Assembly (NCBI GenBank): GCA_027563935.2
Contig: CM050450.1
Span: 5,935,957-5,999,956 of the forward strand
Length of the DNA stretch: 64,000 nt
Direction of reading: 5' to 3'
Source of the DNA: Costus lasius
Taxonomy: Eukaryota; Streptophyta; Magnoliopsida; Zingiberales; Costaceae
How positions within the stretch are numbered: the stretch's first letter is position 1; every line of letters begins with the position of its first letter. The position numbers and the translations under genes were made by a program. This document shows, piece by piece, positions 1 through 12,469 of the stretch. The notes beneath the pieces are model-generated. The model did no database searches. It was not told the origin of the DNA and saw only the letters and a list, made by a program, of their open reading frames with translations.

Positions 1-1053
1 CTAATGTATCAATGTCCGGGATGCCGAGAAAAGGTGGAAAGCATAGACATGCAAGAAAGAACAAAACCTCCCTACGTCTCCAAATTATCCCACAGATGCA
101 AGAAATTCATAATTGCTTATAATGAATAGTGAAACTCGTTTAAACGATGAAAACTATCTATGACATAATGGTAAAAGAAATAGATTAAATATTTTTTATT
201 TATCTAGTGTAAGACAAGATACTATAACTCAATTAGATATAAACTATTTTCATTATTGAGATACTAATTAACTCCAGCATGCAAAAGAGATATTACCGGA
301 TTATTATTTAAGACTATGAACTGAAACATTTGTTCATGTACTAGTCTTTTATTAATTTGATATTGATGTTGATAATACTTAATTGGTCTCAAAGTGTAGA
401 TTATGTTCTTGATTTTTGGAACTTTTTATGCAATTGTTAGTAAAATGCGCAAGTATTGCCCGCGCAAATAAGCCAAATTAATTATATTTTTAAAAAATTA
501 GTCATATTTGTAAACTTCAAATATTTGGCCCTACATGTTTACCATGGCTGTAGAAATAACACAGGACTTATAATGTGTGTTTTATTCGAAATAACACTGG
601 CTACTAGCTCATCCATCTGATGCTTTTATTCTTAAGGTCTCTTTCTCAAAGTTCAAACTTTCCTTAACATTTAATTTTGATTACAACACCAAAGGTTTCT
701 AATTTCTCCTCGCCCAATGTGCTATTCCCTAACTTTATAGTAAATTTCTATCTCGGATTAATGTTTTGAATTCCTTAAACGGTTTTTATATTCAACAATT
801 CTACTGAACAATTGATATAGCAAATTAACTAATTCGGTCTCTCTACACTTTCCGTTTACTAGCTTGGTTTGATCTATGTAAGAAAAACCTAGCTTCCCAA
901 CCAATATGTTTCCTAATGGTTCCCATGGTTACAGCTACATTCCAGGCTGGAATAATACGTTCGTAGCTATAATTCATCGAACAGTGACCATTTGTAGCAC
1001 AAATAACAAAAGATACCATCCAATCAATAGATCGATGCGGAAAGCATACCTGG
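1..1053. other. LOX 3' flank, copy A, no gene seen
   Basis: AT-rich sequence repeated at 18,024-19,025. I see no coding potential. It is useful as the reference edge that defines the insertion at 1054, because the uninterrupted target is present in copy B. Confidence 0.7.
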
Positions 1054-1627
1054 TGTGATGCCTTGGGTATACTGGGGTTATACCCCAGCCCATCCCATGG
1101 ACTCAGTGGGATCTGAGGAGGAATGGAGGAGCTTGACGGGGAGTTAGGCTGGTGTTGCAGGGAGCCTACAAGAGGAGTTAGGTTACTGACACCGTGTTAG
1201 TATGTTCTTGCAGGTATATCTATACATTTTATCCTTGGGCATGGCCTGGGGGTGCTTCGGAGGACTTTGGAGTTCTTTGGTGGACCAGGGTTAGCTTAAT
1301 CATGGTTAACTTAACCATGGTCAGTCTAACCATGGTCTGGGCGCATATGGACTCAACCTGGGTTCACACCGGAGTCCTAGGGGCTGATCTAGTCAGCTAG
1401 GACTTAGGCGCCAATGTGCTAAGTGTTTAAATAAGTTGGCACATGTCTTGCATGTGACAACTTATGAGAACATCCATTAAGAGATTAAGTGAAGATCCAT
1501 TAAGGCATTAATTGGATCCACACTCACTTAAGGCTCTTGGATCCATCATGGGGGCGCATATCCACTTAAGGTTTAAAGTTAATGGATCCGGTTCCTTGCA
1601 TTAAACCCGATCCATCAAGACAATTTG

Positions 1628-4600
1628 TGTCACGCCCCGGCGGAAGCCGGCTATTTCTAGCTCAGGGTTCCCCAGGGAGTAACAATATTGATAGGAACCA
1701 GAGAACTACAATAATCACATAACCTTTATTTAATAAATAATCCAAATTTAATATCAACACAATATCTGAATACAACTATCCAAATTATCAACTGAATAAA
1801 ATACAAAATACAACTATCTCAACTCGGGCTGGTATCTGCTATCTACTCTATCCCTCCCAGAAGTTAACTCTGTACCTGAAGGAGAAACAAAGGGAGTTAG
1901 CAGAAATGCTAAGTAGGAATCAACAAACATGGTGAGGGAATCAAATAACAGGATAATACAATAACTGAAACAATGATATACAAATAATATAGGAATGTCG
2001 TGCAAATCATCAAGCTGGCCACACAGATCTCACTTAAGAGCCGCACTCATTTTCAGAGTGTTTCCACTGTTGCTCATGCAATGGAACGACTGTCCAAAAC
2101 AGTCCGGAGTGTTGCGTCCAACACTGACATCCGTAGTATTGTCCTAAGACAACTGGCGGTGCCGTACCGGCATCTCAGATAGTCTGATGCGCGTCGGAAC
2201 TATAACTCAGATAGTCTGATATAATCAGAACTATAACTCAGATAAACAGGCCACTGGAGAATAAATCATCCAGGTCAGAGGTCAAAATATAACACGACTT
2301 TATCATCTCAGATTTACAACGGTTCCACATACTTATACGTCAATATCTCAGATACACAATTGTTCAACCAGGCTCATACGCCAATATATATCAGATATCT
2401 CAAAACAATTTTGTTAATCATGCACACAGAAATAGAATATGACCAATGAACAAGATAATTGAGCTCAATAGGAATTCAGAAACAAATCAAGCAGACGAAG
2501 CAATCAGATACCAGTGTCATTCTATCAAATGCATCATATATTAAATCAAAGGATTAAACAACAATTCCTATAATTCATGACACTGTAACAAAGGAGTAGG
2601 GTAAGATTCCTACCTCAAACGCTGTTATTCTGAATCCTTTTTGAAAAGCCAATAATTGTTTATCACACGATGCAAGCCGATTATTGGATTAATCACTCTG
2701 AAACATGAATTTGTACATGAACTCTATTAATAATCATTCTAACTTGGAAACCAAAACTACCAACATGTAGAACATAACCCTAAAACTAGAGAACCAGTCT
2801 CAGATCATATGAACCGAACCTAAAACCCACTGAACCGAACAGAATTGCACTGAACCGCTCAAATTCACCCTGAACCAAGTTAAACCGAAACTTCTAACTT
2901 AAATTACACAAAATATAAAACTCATATAAAGATATAAAGATTACCATTAGATGGGAAATGTAATTATCTTTCCAACGCCTATTTGAACTGGCCCAGATTC
3001 GACCGAATCGTGGTCGAACCGGTCGAAATTCCATTACTGACCCAAACTGGAATTGAACCGCTCGGTCCGGTTCAATTCGATTTCAAAACTCAGCGACCGG
3101 TTTATTTATAAATAAACCGCCGCCCAAACCCAATCTCGGACCGAACCGAAGTTCGCCCGCGCCGCCCGAACGCCGCCGCTAGGGGTGAGCATATGGTACT
3201 GGTACCGAAGTACCGTACCGAATTTTTTGCTGTTCGGTACTTCGGTACCGGTACTTCGGTACTTCGGTACTTCGGTACTTCGGTATCGGTACCGATTTTT
3301 AGTTCGGTACTGCGGTACCGGTACCGGGATCAAAAAATAATTTCGGGATTTTATAATGGTACCGAAGTACCGAATTAACTTATTTATCATTATTCTTTTA
3401 ATAATAAATTTATGGTCTTAACTTAATGACTTGAACGACTCTCGTGGAGTCGTGGTCACGTGGAGTCGTGGTCTCGTCACTCGTGGACGCCTGGAGACAC
3501 GCTCACACCGTCACACGCGAAGACTCTTCAGTCTTCACGCCTTGTCGCCTTCGCCTAATCGCCTTCACGCGTGACGGCGTGAGTCGTGACGCAATCACTC
3601 TTCAGCCTTTCGAAAAAACCCTAAACCCCTCACTCTTCTGCGGCGGCGACGCTCATCCTCTTCTCCTCAGTCCTCTTCGGCCGTTCGGCTCGTGCCGCTG
3701 CCCTAGCAACTCCTCGTCGGCCGTCACTGTTGCGGTGTTGCCCTAGCAGCTCCTCATCGTTGGCTGTGGCTCGTTGCTACCGGCTACCGCTCGGCGCTCG
3801 TCATCTCCTTGCCGCTTCTCACCGTCGCCACTCGCCATCAAGCTCGCCTTCCAGAAGCCGACGCAAGTGACTCGTCTCCATCCCTCATCCATCAAGCTCG
3901 CCTTCGAAAACCCTAGCGGCTCTTCAATCCTCATCGACTGATTCGACTCATCGTTGTTCGTTGCTACTTGCCACTTTCCAGTTCAGGTGAGGTTGCCTTA
4001 TTTTATTTCTTCCTCATTAGAACTTTGATGTTCAATGGATCTTGTGAAGTCCTTATCTATTGGAGAATCAATTGCTGATATGGTATCTTTAAAATCGCCA
4101 AGACTTCTCCATATTGCTTCTTGCATATTAGCTTCTTCCTCTATCAATCCTCAACCAAACCTTCGCTCCACATGCTAAGTGTTAAGTTGTCCTTGATGTT
4201 CTGTTGTTGTATTAACTTACTGTGACCTGTTAAGTGTTAAGTTTCCATATTGATCTGCTGAGAGTTAAGTGTAATTTGTGACATATTGATGTATTTAATA
4301 TCAAGTGTAGAGTCCATCTCGCTTCACTTCTGTACAAGTCATCAGTACTGAACATCCAAATGAATTTTTTTCATCCTCTCCTTCAAAGAAGATAAACCTT
4401 CAATTTTATTTCGGTATTTCGGGAATTTCCCGAAATAAATTTCGGGAAATCGGTACTGGTACCGCTATAAAATTCGGTACTTCGGTATCGGTACCGGTAC
4501 CAAAAATTTAAGTTCGGTACTTCGGTACCGAAATTTCGGTACCGGTACTGGTACCGAAGTACCGAATGCTCACCCCTAGCCGCCGCGCAAGTCCGCCGGA

Positions 4601-5392
4601 CTTGCGTCCGCTGCTTGCGCCGGCGAGCTCCCGAGGCCGCGTCGAAGATCGGATCGCCACCAAACTTCGCCAGTAAACTCAGAACGACGAGGCGATGACC
4701 CACGACGAGCTTCGGCGAGGTTTCGACCCACGGTCGAAGCTCTCGAAACAGACGAAAGTATCGACGGTGGCGCCGCCGCCGTCGATCCACAAAACCTAAC
4801 CAGAACTGATCAGAACTTCGCGAAAACTTCAGGAAAGGAAGGATACCTTGCTACGATGCTGTATCGTAGCCCAGAACAGAAAACACGTGTAGATAGAGAC
4901 GCAGGAAGACCGGAACAGGAGGCGGCGCCGCTCGAGCTCCGGTGACGAGTTCGAGCTCGGATTTCTCCCTCCTGGCGGCGCTTTGAGGCTTGAAGACAGG
5001 CTAGGGTTTCGAAACTCCTTGAGTCGAACAAAAGCCCTCTAATATAGAGGTGAAACTCGTTCCCGACGGCGAGAACGCGGCGGCGAGAAAATCGCCGAGA
5101 TCCGCGGGGACGACGACGGGTTGACTCGGTCCCCGAATTCAAATTTAAATCTAATATAAAAAGAACAAATCCTATATTAAATTAAAAACAAAACTCGCCG
5201 CGTTGGTTAAACGGCGACGGTTTCAACCGCGCGACGCGGGTTCGAGCCCCCGCGAGCGCAATTCACTATTTTTATAAAAACTCATTTTTTTAATCTTTTA
5301 AAAATTCCGAAAAAATCCTAGAAAATCATAAAAATTCCAAAAATAAATTTCCGAATTTCTAATATCAAATTTCAAAAATTAAGGTTATAACA
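1628..5392 (-). mobile_element. Nested LTR-like insertion with tRNA-like segment
   Basis: Starts TGTCACGCCCCGG and ends TTATAACA, with the 5-bp TSD ATTTG at 1623-1627 and 5393-5397. It is inserted in the 1054-6568 element and is itself split by the hAT element at 3180-4578, leaving about 2.36 kb of its own. No internal polyprotein is seen. On the minus strand it ends in CCGGGGCGTGACA, the terminus shared by four insertions in this window. Positions 5195-5259 contain tRNA-like A- and B-box words (TTGGTTAAACGG, GGTTCGAGCC) but no convincing cloverleaf. Confidence 0.78.
3180..4578. mobile_element. Non-autonomous hAT-type DNA transposon
   Basis: Terminal inverted repeats TAGGGGTGAGCA / TGCTCACCCCTA are flanked by a perfect 8-bp TSD GCCGCCGC (3172-3179 and 4579-4586), the hAT signature. 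Both subterminal regions are dense in CGGTACTTCGGTAC-type repeats (3195-3370 and 4450-4565), as expected of transposase-binding arrays. The interior has a leader-like stretch with AAACCCTAAACCCC near 3615 but no transposase reading frame. It is about 1.4 kb and is nested inside an LTR-like element. Confidence 0.88.
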
Positions 5393-6657
5393 ATTTGAAA
5401 GTGGCGAGATAGGTTATTGGCGGCTTCTCATGCAACCCTAGTCTTCACGCCACCTTGGACAAGAGAAGGGCGACATTGTTGGAGGAACTCTCGGCTTGGA
5501 GGACTTGGCGATCTTCTTCCTTCCCTTTCTCTTGGCGAGTTCCCTTGGGGGTGAGGGAATACTTCTTGGCGTGATCTCTTCCACACGCTCAAGGCTTAGG
5601 CAAAGTTCTTGAGGCGTGTTCTTGTGAAGGACTTGGCGAGTTCTTCTTTGGAGGCGAGGAAGAACTTTGAAGAGGGTGGCTTCATCTTTGGCGAATCCTT
5701 GGAGGCAAGGATCATCACCGGCGGTCTTCTCCTCTTCATCACCTTCACCGGCAGCATCTTGGAGTGGCGGCACCTTGCTGTCCACTTGGTGCCTTGGCGA
5801 GTTCTTGGACTTGGAGGCGAGTTCAAGAAGAGGGCGACATCAACAACCCAGAGTCTTCCACTCTAGGGTCCGGGCCATAAGGATTTATCCTTGTGGAGTT
5901 CTTTGGGCGCGGCTTCTTGAGGAGAGGAGTGTGCACCTTGTTCATAGCTTGGCTTTGGGTATAACTCTTCTAAAACCATTGTATGAACGTGTCGATATTT
6001 GATATATATTGATTGTGTACCTCTTCCCGGGATTAGGGAAGAGGGTCCTCTTATACCTGAGTAGTATTACTTGGAGAAGAGTTGTTTCTCTTCGTGGTTT
6101 TCTGGATTTAGCTTAGGTGGGCGCAAGCACTTTGCTTGTTCTCATCCTTCGCTCGCTGTGTAGTTGTGGATATATTGCCCTAGGTTAAGCAGGCCGGTAG
6201 TAGAATATTTGCTTAGGGATTTTGGGTGCGATATCTGCCAGCGTCTCTTGTGTGTGGACAGGGCGCCTGAAGTGTGCAAAGTGATTGGGGTCACGAAAAC
6301 CCTAATCCGCCACTCATTCAGTGCTTCAGAGGTTCGGTCAGGAGGTTAGGCTGAGCTAGAAGCAGCTTGGGTGAGGCAGATTGAGTGTTGAGTGATCTAT
6401 ATTGCTGAGAGACGATCATTGTAGTGAGAGAGCGCGCATATTATATTTCTTATTTGCTTCCGCTTTGTACGCATTGTTTAGGTGTGTGTTAGCTGACGGT
6501 TTACACATAGGTTGTGTGAATTGTGCTATCACACTTTAATTTTAGGCGCGGAAAATTGGGGCGTGACACCTGGAGAGGATTAGCGAGAATGATCTCCTTG
6601 ATAAGATTCAAAACCTCGCGCTCTAGGGAAATAAAGCAACAGATGTTGCAGATCGTC

Positions 6658-8793
6658 CACCACGCTTGGAGCTCCGTGTCCTCCTTCACTTTGTCGGCTG
6701 TCTGGTAGTAGTAGCTCACGTAGTCGGTCACCCACTGTTCGACGGCGTGCCAGATTAAGAGACCATCTTGAGCATACGGGTAATCCTCTATTGAAAGCTT
6801 TAATCCGTGCTCTGCCTCAGGATCTTCCACCGCCATTCCCCTGTCATTACACAATAGGTATTTAAACCGCAAATGTAATTTACTAGTGTCTGATGGTAAC
6901 TACCTTCGAATTAGATCATTCGGTAAAGCCTCCATGTCGAATCGCCAGAGCTTGCCATAAGCCACGGAGCAGAGCTCCAGCGAGTACTTGCCCGGGAAGA
7001 AGCATTGCTCGATGATTCCATCTGCATTGATGAGGTACTCGCGGGCAAGCGCATTGATCTCCATCGTGTACCGGAAATGCGGGTGCAGCAATCGGTAGAT
7101 GGGATGCATCTGGCTCAGCTGCCGGTTCGCGGCGATGATGTACGGCTCCACGCAGCAATGAGTATGCAGCCTGTGTCATATTGGCAAGAATTGTAGTTCG
7201 CACTCATCTTGTTCGACATAATGCTTCAACGAGTGTTTGGTTTTGTGCTCTTACCAGTGAGAGACGAGCTGGTGGTAGCCGGTGTCGTGGGCGATGACAT
7301 GGACTTTGGCTAGCCTCCAAAGCCAGGCGCCGGTGGCGTCCCAACACGGGGTGAAGACCTTCCTCCACTGGGGCTTAGTGGGGGTAGCTGGCCGAGTGAG
7401 CTCGATGGCGATGGGCTGCAGCGTGCCGTCCTGGGTGAGGAAGAAGACGGTGCGAGAGCCATACAGTGTGCTATCCTCCAGCTCTCGGACTTTGTGCACG
7501 TAAGGAAGATACAGGTTGTGGTAGTCCAGTATGAATAGCTTCTTCTGCTTCAGTGCCTGATCAAACAAACAGTAAACAAATCTTCTCTCATCGACGATTT
7601 CTCTGATCCAAAAACTACCACATTAGATGCATGTTAGCGTTAGCTGATGCTTCCACTGTTTGCATTTATTAATATAGCTTTACTGAGCTGCATATTTACT
7701 GGAAATGAAAGTATACCTCGTCGAATGCCATGACTCCTTTTATTTCTTTTTCGATGAGTTCCTTAGTGATCAGAGAGTCCGATGGACCATAAATGTTGGG
7801 ATCAAGTTTGCTAACAAGTGGAAATTCCTGCAAATATGTCAAGAGTGTGAGAGTCTAGACTAGAACATGGATACATGAAGAAAGCAATTGCATTATTTGT
7901 AATTTGCTGCATACCGGGACTAGCTGAATACTGAAAGGATTGAGGCCAGCGAGGGTTTGCCTAGAGAACTCCTCATCTCTAAACCATGAAAACTTATCCC
8001 CTGAATGCGTCAAATAGCAATGCATTAGTTTAATCCAGAATTTACTTTGGTAATGGAACCTAGAACGACTGCATGATTATTTTAAATCAAATTCTCGGTC
8101 TGAGCAGTGGGAGAATGGATATGTACAATGGGCGTACGAAAGCTTACGATCGATTATTTCAGGGACTTCAAACTGCAAGATGTACTCAGCGCCCTGCTCG
8201 AATGCCTTGATAAGCCTCGGCACGATGGTCCGGAAAGCGTGCAGCGTCGTGCTGCGGCAGCGTCATGCCCTCGTCGAACAGCCCGTCGATGGCGGTGAAG
8301 TAAGGGAAGCCCATCTTGGCGTCGACCAGAGCCGACTTCAGCGACGGCAGCAGCGCGTGGCACACCGACCGCAGCGTCTTCGCCGAGAACGACACTTGCT
8401 TCACCTCCGAGAAGTTCTCGTCCCGCGGCACGTGCTCGTCGCCCCTTTGCTCTGATTTAGGGTCTGCAATAAAATTACGCCTCATGAGAATCAGTGTCGG
8501 CGAAGAAAAGAAGAACAAACAGATGACGAGGTGTGGGCGTTTGATGAAATGCCTTTCTTTGATCTCGGGCGACCGGTGCGGCATCGGCGGGGATAAGGGA
8601 ACTCCTCGCTGCCGCCGAGGACTGGCCGCGCCAGGCCCGGGCTCTTGTCAGGGTTGCCGAGATCGTTGTAGGTGTCGTAGTCATAGATCCGGTCAAAGTT
8701 CTTGCGCTCCCCGGTGCCGTTTCCCCTCAGCGTGTCCAGCTCTGTTCTCCTCAGTCTCTGCAGGCCGCTCGGGGTCTCGGAGGGCAAGTAAGA
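6658..8793 (-). pseudogene. 13-lipoxygenase pseudogene, copy A (exons 3-9 remnants)
   Basis: Exon equivalents in transcription order are 8793-8553, 8463-8148, 8000-7915, 7827-7717, 7556-7255, 7170-6904 and a truncated 6840-6658. They match the intact gene at 19,792-25,707. Lesions visible: the exon-3 acceptor CAG is changed to CAC next to 8794; exon 4 has a 2-bp deletion near 8248 that shifts the frame after LPQHDA; and exon 9 stops after the ELQAWWT equivalent, so the third iron-binding His, the Asn and the C-terminal Ile are gone. Exon 2 and most of exon 1 are also missing. The central YHQ...SHW iron-binding segment of exon 7 survives. The intron-3 donor is GC (AAAG|GCATTT), as in copy B. 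Truncated transcripts are possible but a working enzyme is not. Confidence 0.92.
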
Positions 8794-8984
8794 GTGCGTC
8801 GGGCCGCTCAGAGAGATTAGCACTTCATTATTTCGAAAAAGGTAACGTATAAAAGTTTCACATCAATTCGTGAGAGAGGACCCGCTCATAAGTTTTTTCC
8901 CTTATGCCATAATTTGAAGAAAGTATAAAACTTTGTGGACGCATTATAAGTGTAGTTTAGCCCAGCCTATTTTGGCACCTCTGG

Positions 8985-10560
8985 TGTCACGCCCCGGTCG
9001 GAACGGTCTAAAAACAACGCTTATCCGTTGTCTCAGGGCCGTCCGGCGGAACACCGGAACGTGATCGCGCTAGGGTTTCCGGACCAAAGTTTGTCCCCAA
9101 ATTTTAAACCCTAGTTCCCGCTCAATTTTTCTTCCCAAATTACAAGTCTCTCAAAGAAACCCTAACCCTAATTTGAGAAATCGAGAAAGAATCGAAAAAC
9201 CCCAAATTTAATACCTCTTCCGCTGATTTTGACTTTGGTCAAAATCACCAAATCAATTTGAAGTTACTGTGCAAACTCGCCGATCGAATCGCTCTCGCTG
9301 ACGTCACGCTGACGTCAGCCGCCGATTAATTCCGTCGCCGCGGAATCGTTCTTCAGGTGACGTCACGCTGACGTCGCACGCGAAATCGAATTTCGAATTC
9401 GATTTCCGCCGCCAATTTTGACTCCTTCTTGCTGACGTCCTCGCTTGCGTCAGCGGCGAATTCGATTTCCAATTCCGCCGTTGACTCCTTTGCCACGTCA
9501 CTTGTGCCTCGTTTCGAACGCCCGAGCGTTCGAAACGCTCGTCTTCTTCCCCGACGCGCCGTCTGCTCGCCGTCCGACAGCCGCTGCCGTCGGAGCTCGT
9601 TGCCGATACCGAAGAACAGGGGAGGGGGAGATGGAATCAAAGCTTCGTTATTCCTTGAAGAATCCTTACAAGCTGTCTCTCTCAACGCCGACGACCACCG
9701 TCGCCGGTGCCCCTCTCCCTCCCTCGCCGGCACTGCCGGTTACATTCACTTGTTCACCTCTCTCTCGCCTCGACGCTCGTCGTCGCCGGCTCCCTCAAGC
9801 TCACAGACTATCCTTGTTCCGTCTGTGGGTTTGGACGGGGCGACGGCGCGCCTCGCCGTCGCCGGTGGTGGCGTACCCGCGCACCGGGTGGAGTCGCCCT
9901 TCGTTGCGCACTCTCCCCCTTTGTGATGTCGCCCTCTGCCTCCTTTTAAAGCAGCAAGGCGCCACTCTTCTTCTCGTCCCTGCATCGCCTCTTCAAGCTC
10001 CGCGTCTCCCGTGTCCGAGCCATCTGGAGGAGCAATCGCGTCCGAGTCTTCCTCCGCATCTTTCGCTCGCGTGGACCGCGCCCGCTTCCGTGGCTGATGG
10101 AGACGAAGTCTGAATCCCTCTCCGTTTGCATCGTCCGCATCCTTCGCTTCTTCCGCTTCGCTCGCGACCGCCGTCGTCGAGCTCGTTCGAAGCTCCGAAT
10201 CCTTCATCGTCGTCCACTGAAGCCTCCGAAGATCTCGAGCTCTCGCGTCCAAATCCTCCAACGTCCGAATCTCGCGGAGGCGACGACGAAGCCGCCTCCA
10301 AACTTCGTCGCGTCCGCGTCCACCGGAGACGTCGCCATCAGCGTCTCTGTTGCGTCCGAGTCCTGCGTGAGGGCGCCGTCGTCCGCGTCCGCATGCCGCG
10401 GCGAAGAGCTCGCGTCCCACGCTCGCAAGGCCGCCGCGTCCACGCAATTCGCCAAGCCTTGGTCAACATCTAATGTTGACCAAGGGATTTCGCTCTCCCT
10501 GGGCTTCGTTCGTGGGCATGGGCTTGGGTTGGGCCGAACCGGCCTGACCCAGGCCTGACA
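8985..10560 (-). mobile_element. Solo-LTR-like insertion in the LOX-A intron
   Basis: A 1,576-bp element starting TGTCACGCCCCGG and ending CCTGACA, with the 5-bp TSD TCTGG at 8980-8984 and 10561-10565. Copy B shows the empty site (a single TCTGG near 22,660). It is GC-rich (about 9,430-10,560) and gives long overlapping open frames on both strands, but these are low-complexity Arg/Ser/Ala/Pro frames with no retroelement domain. Oriented by its CCGGGGCGTGACA end it lies on the minus strand, the same strand as the host LOX gene. Confidence 0.82.
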
Positions 10561-10836
10561 TCTGGGCTACAGCATTAAAGCCCAGCCCATAATGCATAAT
10601 ATGCCACTCTTACTGCGAACGAGAAGAAAAATTCCTGGACAGTGATCGTTAGCATCTTGAGTAGAGTTATGCCTATCGCTGTGAATCCAATAGTTCAGAT
10701 ATGATTTGCCTAAGATGCTGTTTAGATCACTGCTTCGGATTCTCTTCCATGAATGAATGCCTAACAAGGCATGAAAACCATCATAGTGAATAGTTACTGT
10801 GTCTTTTTCCATTGTCTTCTACCTGCTTGTGCAAAG

Positions 10837-11222
10837 AGAAATATTTGCAGAGGGGCACCCCATTTGGGAGGGGTGCTTAATTTTTTATTTTGAAAGTATT
10901 TTTTTAATTTTTTTTTAAAAATATTGTAGACATCAAGAGCTATCTAATGGTATATATATTGGAATATTTTATATCTTATATACGTCTAAAACACACTATA
11001 TAAGATCACATATAAGATAAAAGTAAATAATATTTTTATTTTATATGTAATCTTGTATAAGATATTTTAGACGTATACAAGATTTAAAATATCCCAATAT
11101 ATATATTATTAAATAGCTTTTGATAACTACAATATTTTAAAAAAAAATTTTAAAAACAAAATTTTTAAAATGTAAAATTAAGCACCCCTCCGCAAATGTT
11201 GCCCTCCGCAAATATTTCCTCC
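10837..11222. repeat. MULE-like foldback MITE, copy A only
   Basis: A 386-bp AT-rich palindromic element. Its ends (GAAATATTTGCAGAGGGG... and the complementary ...CCCTCCGCAAATATTTC) are inverted, and the arms stay complementary almost to the centre. Flanks TTGTGCAAAG (10827-10836) and TTGCGCAAAG (11223-11232) form a 10-bp TSD with one mismatch. Copy B (near 22,940) lacks it, so it inserted after the duplication. Confidence 0.8.
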
Positions 11223-11232
11223 TTGCGCAAAG

Positions 11233-12160
11233 GGGCAATCTCAATAATTGCTGAGACCATCAAGTACTGGTACTGTCAGGCTTGAAGACAAGAGTATTCA
11301 ATCAGGTTTACGTGGTCACCTAACTCAAAATTGATTTTTCAATTAGTGTAGCACCACCGCCCTTGATGGTGATAGAAAACCTAAAAATTTTCCACTCATT
11401 TATTTGTTCTTCGAGTTGTATTTCAAAACATAATTTTTTTTTCCACTTAAAGCAAATAATTGATAAAGGCAAGATTTAATCCCAAGATTTTATTATCAAT
11501 AATAAAATTCACACCTTCAAAACAAAAAGATAAACTATAAATATAAAATATATATCAACCAATGAATGTTCTCTCAATTTTATTCTTTCTTTAATATTAA
11601 TTAAATATGCCTATATTATGAGTTATGCTATTTCAATAAACTTTATCTCTTATTTTTTTTAAAAAAATGAAATTAGTGTATAAATATCTGGATTTTAATA
11701 TAATTACGTTATTTGAATATAAACATATATTATATTTTTTAAAAAAATAAAATTTTTGGACACTAGATTAGGTTCAAATATCTTAGCAATTGAAGAATTA
11801 AATTAATAACTAAAATCTAAGATTTAGATGCTAAAATAATGCAAAGATGACATATTTTAAAAGCTATAATTTGATAGCAATTAAAGTTTAGAGTTATAAT
11901 TGTTTGATCACATAAAAATTACATGTAAGGGTCAATGTTAATATCCTTTATATCTCTAATATATTAATTTGATTTTATAAAACCAAAAATGGGAAATTAA
12001 ATAACAATTTAATTAAGCGAAGTGCTAAACCATGAAATTCGATTTCATGATTTTAATGCTATCAACAAAATCATTGGATACCAAAATTAATTTATTATTT
12101 TAAATAATAAGCAGTTAATTTCTCTATTTTAAATAATAATGGGAAATTAATTTATTATTT
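11233..12160. other. AT-rich LOX-A intron remnant
   Basis: Strongly AT-rich sequence matching the intron-2 region of the intact LOX at about 22,940-23,780, with small indels. No gene is seen. The match stops near 12,165, where the deletion of exon 2 and the 3' part of exon 1 begins. Confidence 0.7.
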
Positions 12161-12173
12161 TAAATAATGGGCC

Positions 12174-12404
12174 GGGCCGAGGCCAGCGACGGCCCGGCCC
12201 CAGTCGCCGCCGCGTCCTCACTGGCGCAGCGGATCCTTCCTTGCGGCCGACGGCCCCGTCCGCCGCGGACTGGGCGGTACCCGCGGCGACGGCGGCTGGT
12301 GGGAGGGGGAAGGGCTTGCCGGGGAAGAAGAGCGAGGGGGAAGGGGAGGAGGCGTGGCTCAGCGGTAGCGGAAGCAACAGCAGCAGCAACCCCTGCTTCA
12401 GCAT
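12174..12404 (-). pseudogene. LOX copy A exon 1 remnant (transit-peptide region)
   Basis: The start codon at 12404-12402 and the following leader (MLKQGLLLL, then [17 protein letters not shown]) match exon 1 of the intact LOX at 25,707. A 13-bp deletion in the CCCCGTCC / CCGCGG stretch near 12,273 shifts the frame, and homology ends at about 12,174, before the PLAT-domain part. The remaining exon is separated from exon 3 by AT-rich intron, a MITE and an LTR-like element. The promoter is still recognisable upstream. Confidence 0.88.
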
Positions 12405-12453
12405 AGTGATTCCCGACGGATTGATCGAGTTGATCGGCGAGGCTGCGAGATCG

Positions 12454-12462
12454 CTTATATAG
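12454..12462 (-). promoter_or_regulatory. TATA box of LOX copy A
   Basis: CTATATAAG on the minus strand, about 50 bp upstream of the remnant start codon and identical in context to the element of copy B at 25,757-25,765. Confidence 0.6.
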
Positions 12463-12469
12463 ATCAGAA

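Larger units (their letters stand above)
1054..6568 (+). mobile_element. LTR-like insertion (solo-LTR type), itself interrupted
   Basis: The element begins TGTGATGCC and ends GGGGCGTGACA, and is flanked by the 5-bp TSD CCTGG (1049-1053 and 6569-6573). Copy B shows the empty site with a single CCTGG. After removing the nested element at 1628-5392 and its duplication it is about 1.75 kb. No gag, protease, reverse transcriptase or integrase reading frame is visible, so a solo LTR or LTR-derived remnant is the best reading. Repeated TAACCATGGT words occur near 1300-1340. It sits immediately downstream of the decayed LOX copy A. Orientation is inferred from the GGGGCGT(G/A)ACA end shared with the other elements here. 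Confidence 0.8.

Noticed and set aside
3444..3934. Open frames in the hAT element
   Set aside because: No transposase motif; leader-like sequence of a deletion derivative.
5195..5259. tRNA-like sequence
   Set aside because: A- and B-box words are present but no acceptor stem or proper anticodon arm; it is part of an LTR-like element.
9429..10558. Long overlapping open frames on both strands (up to 233 codons)
   Set aside because: They lie in a GC-rich LTR-like insertion with defined ends and TSD, are low in complexity (Arg/Ser/Ala/Pro) and show no known domain.
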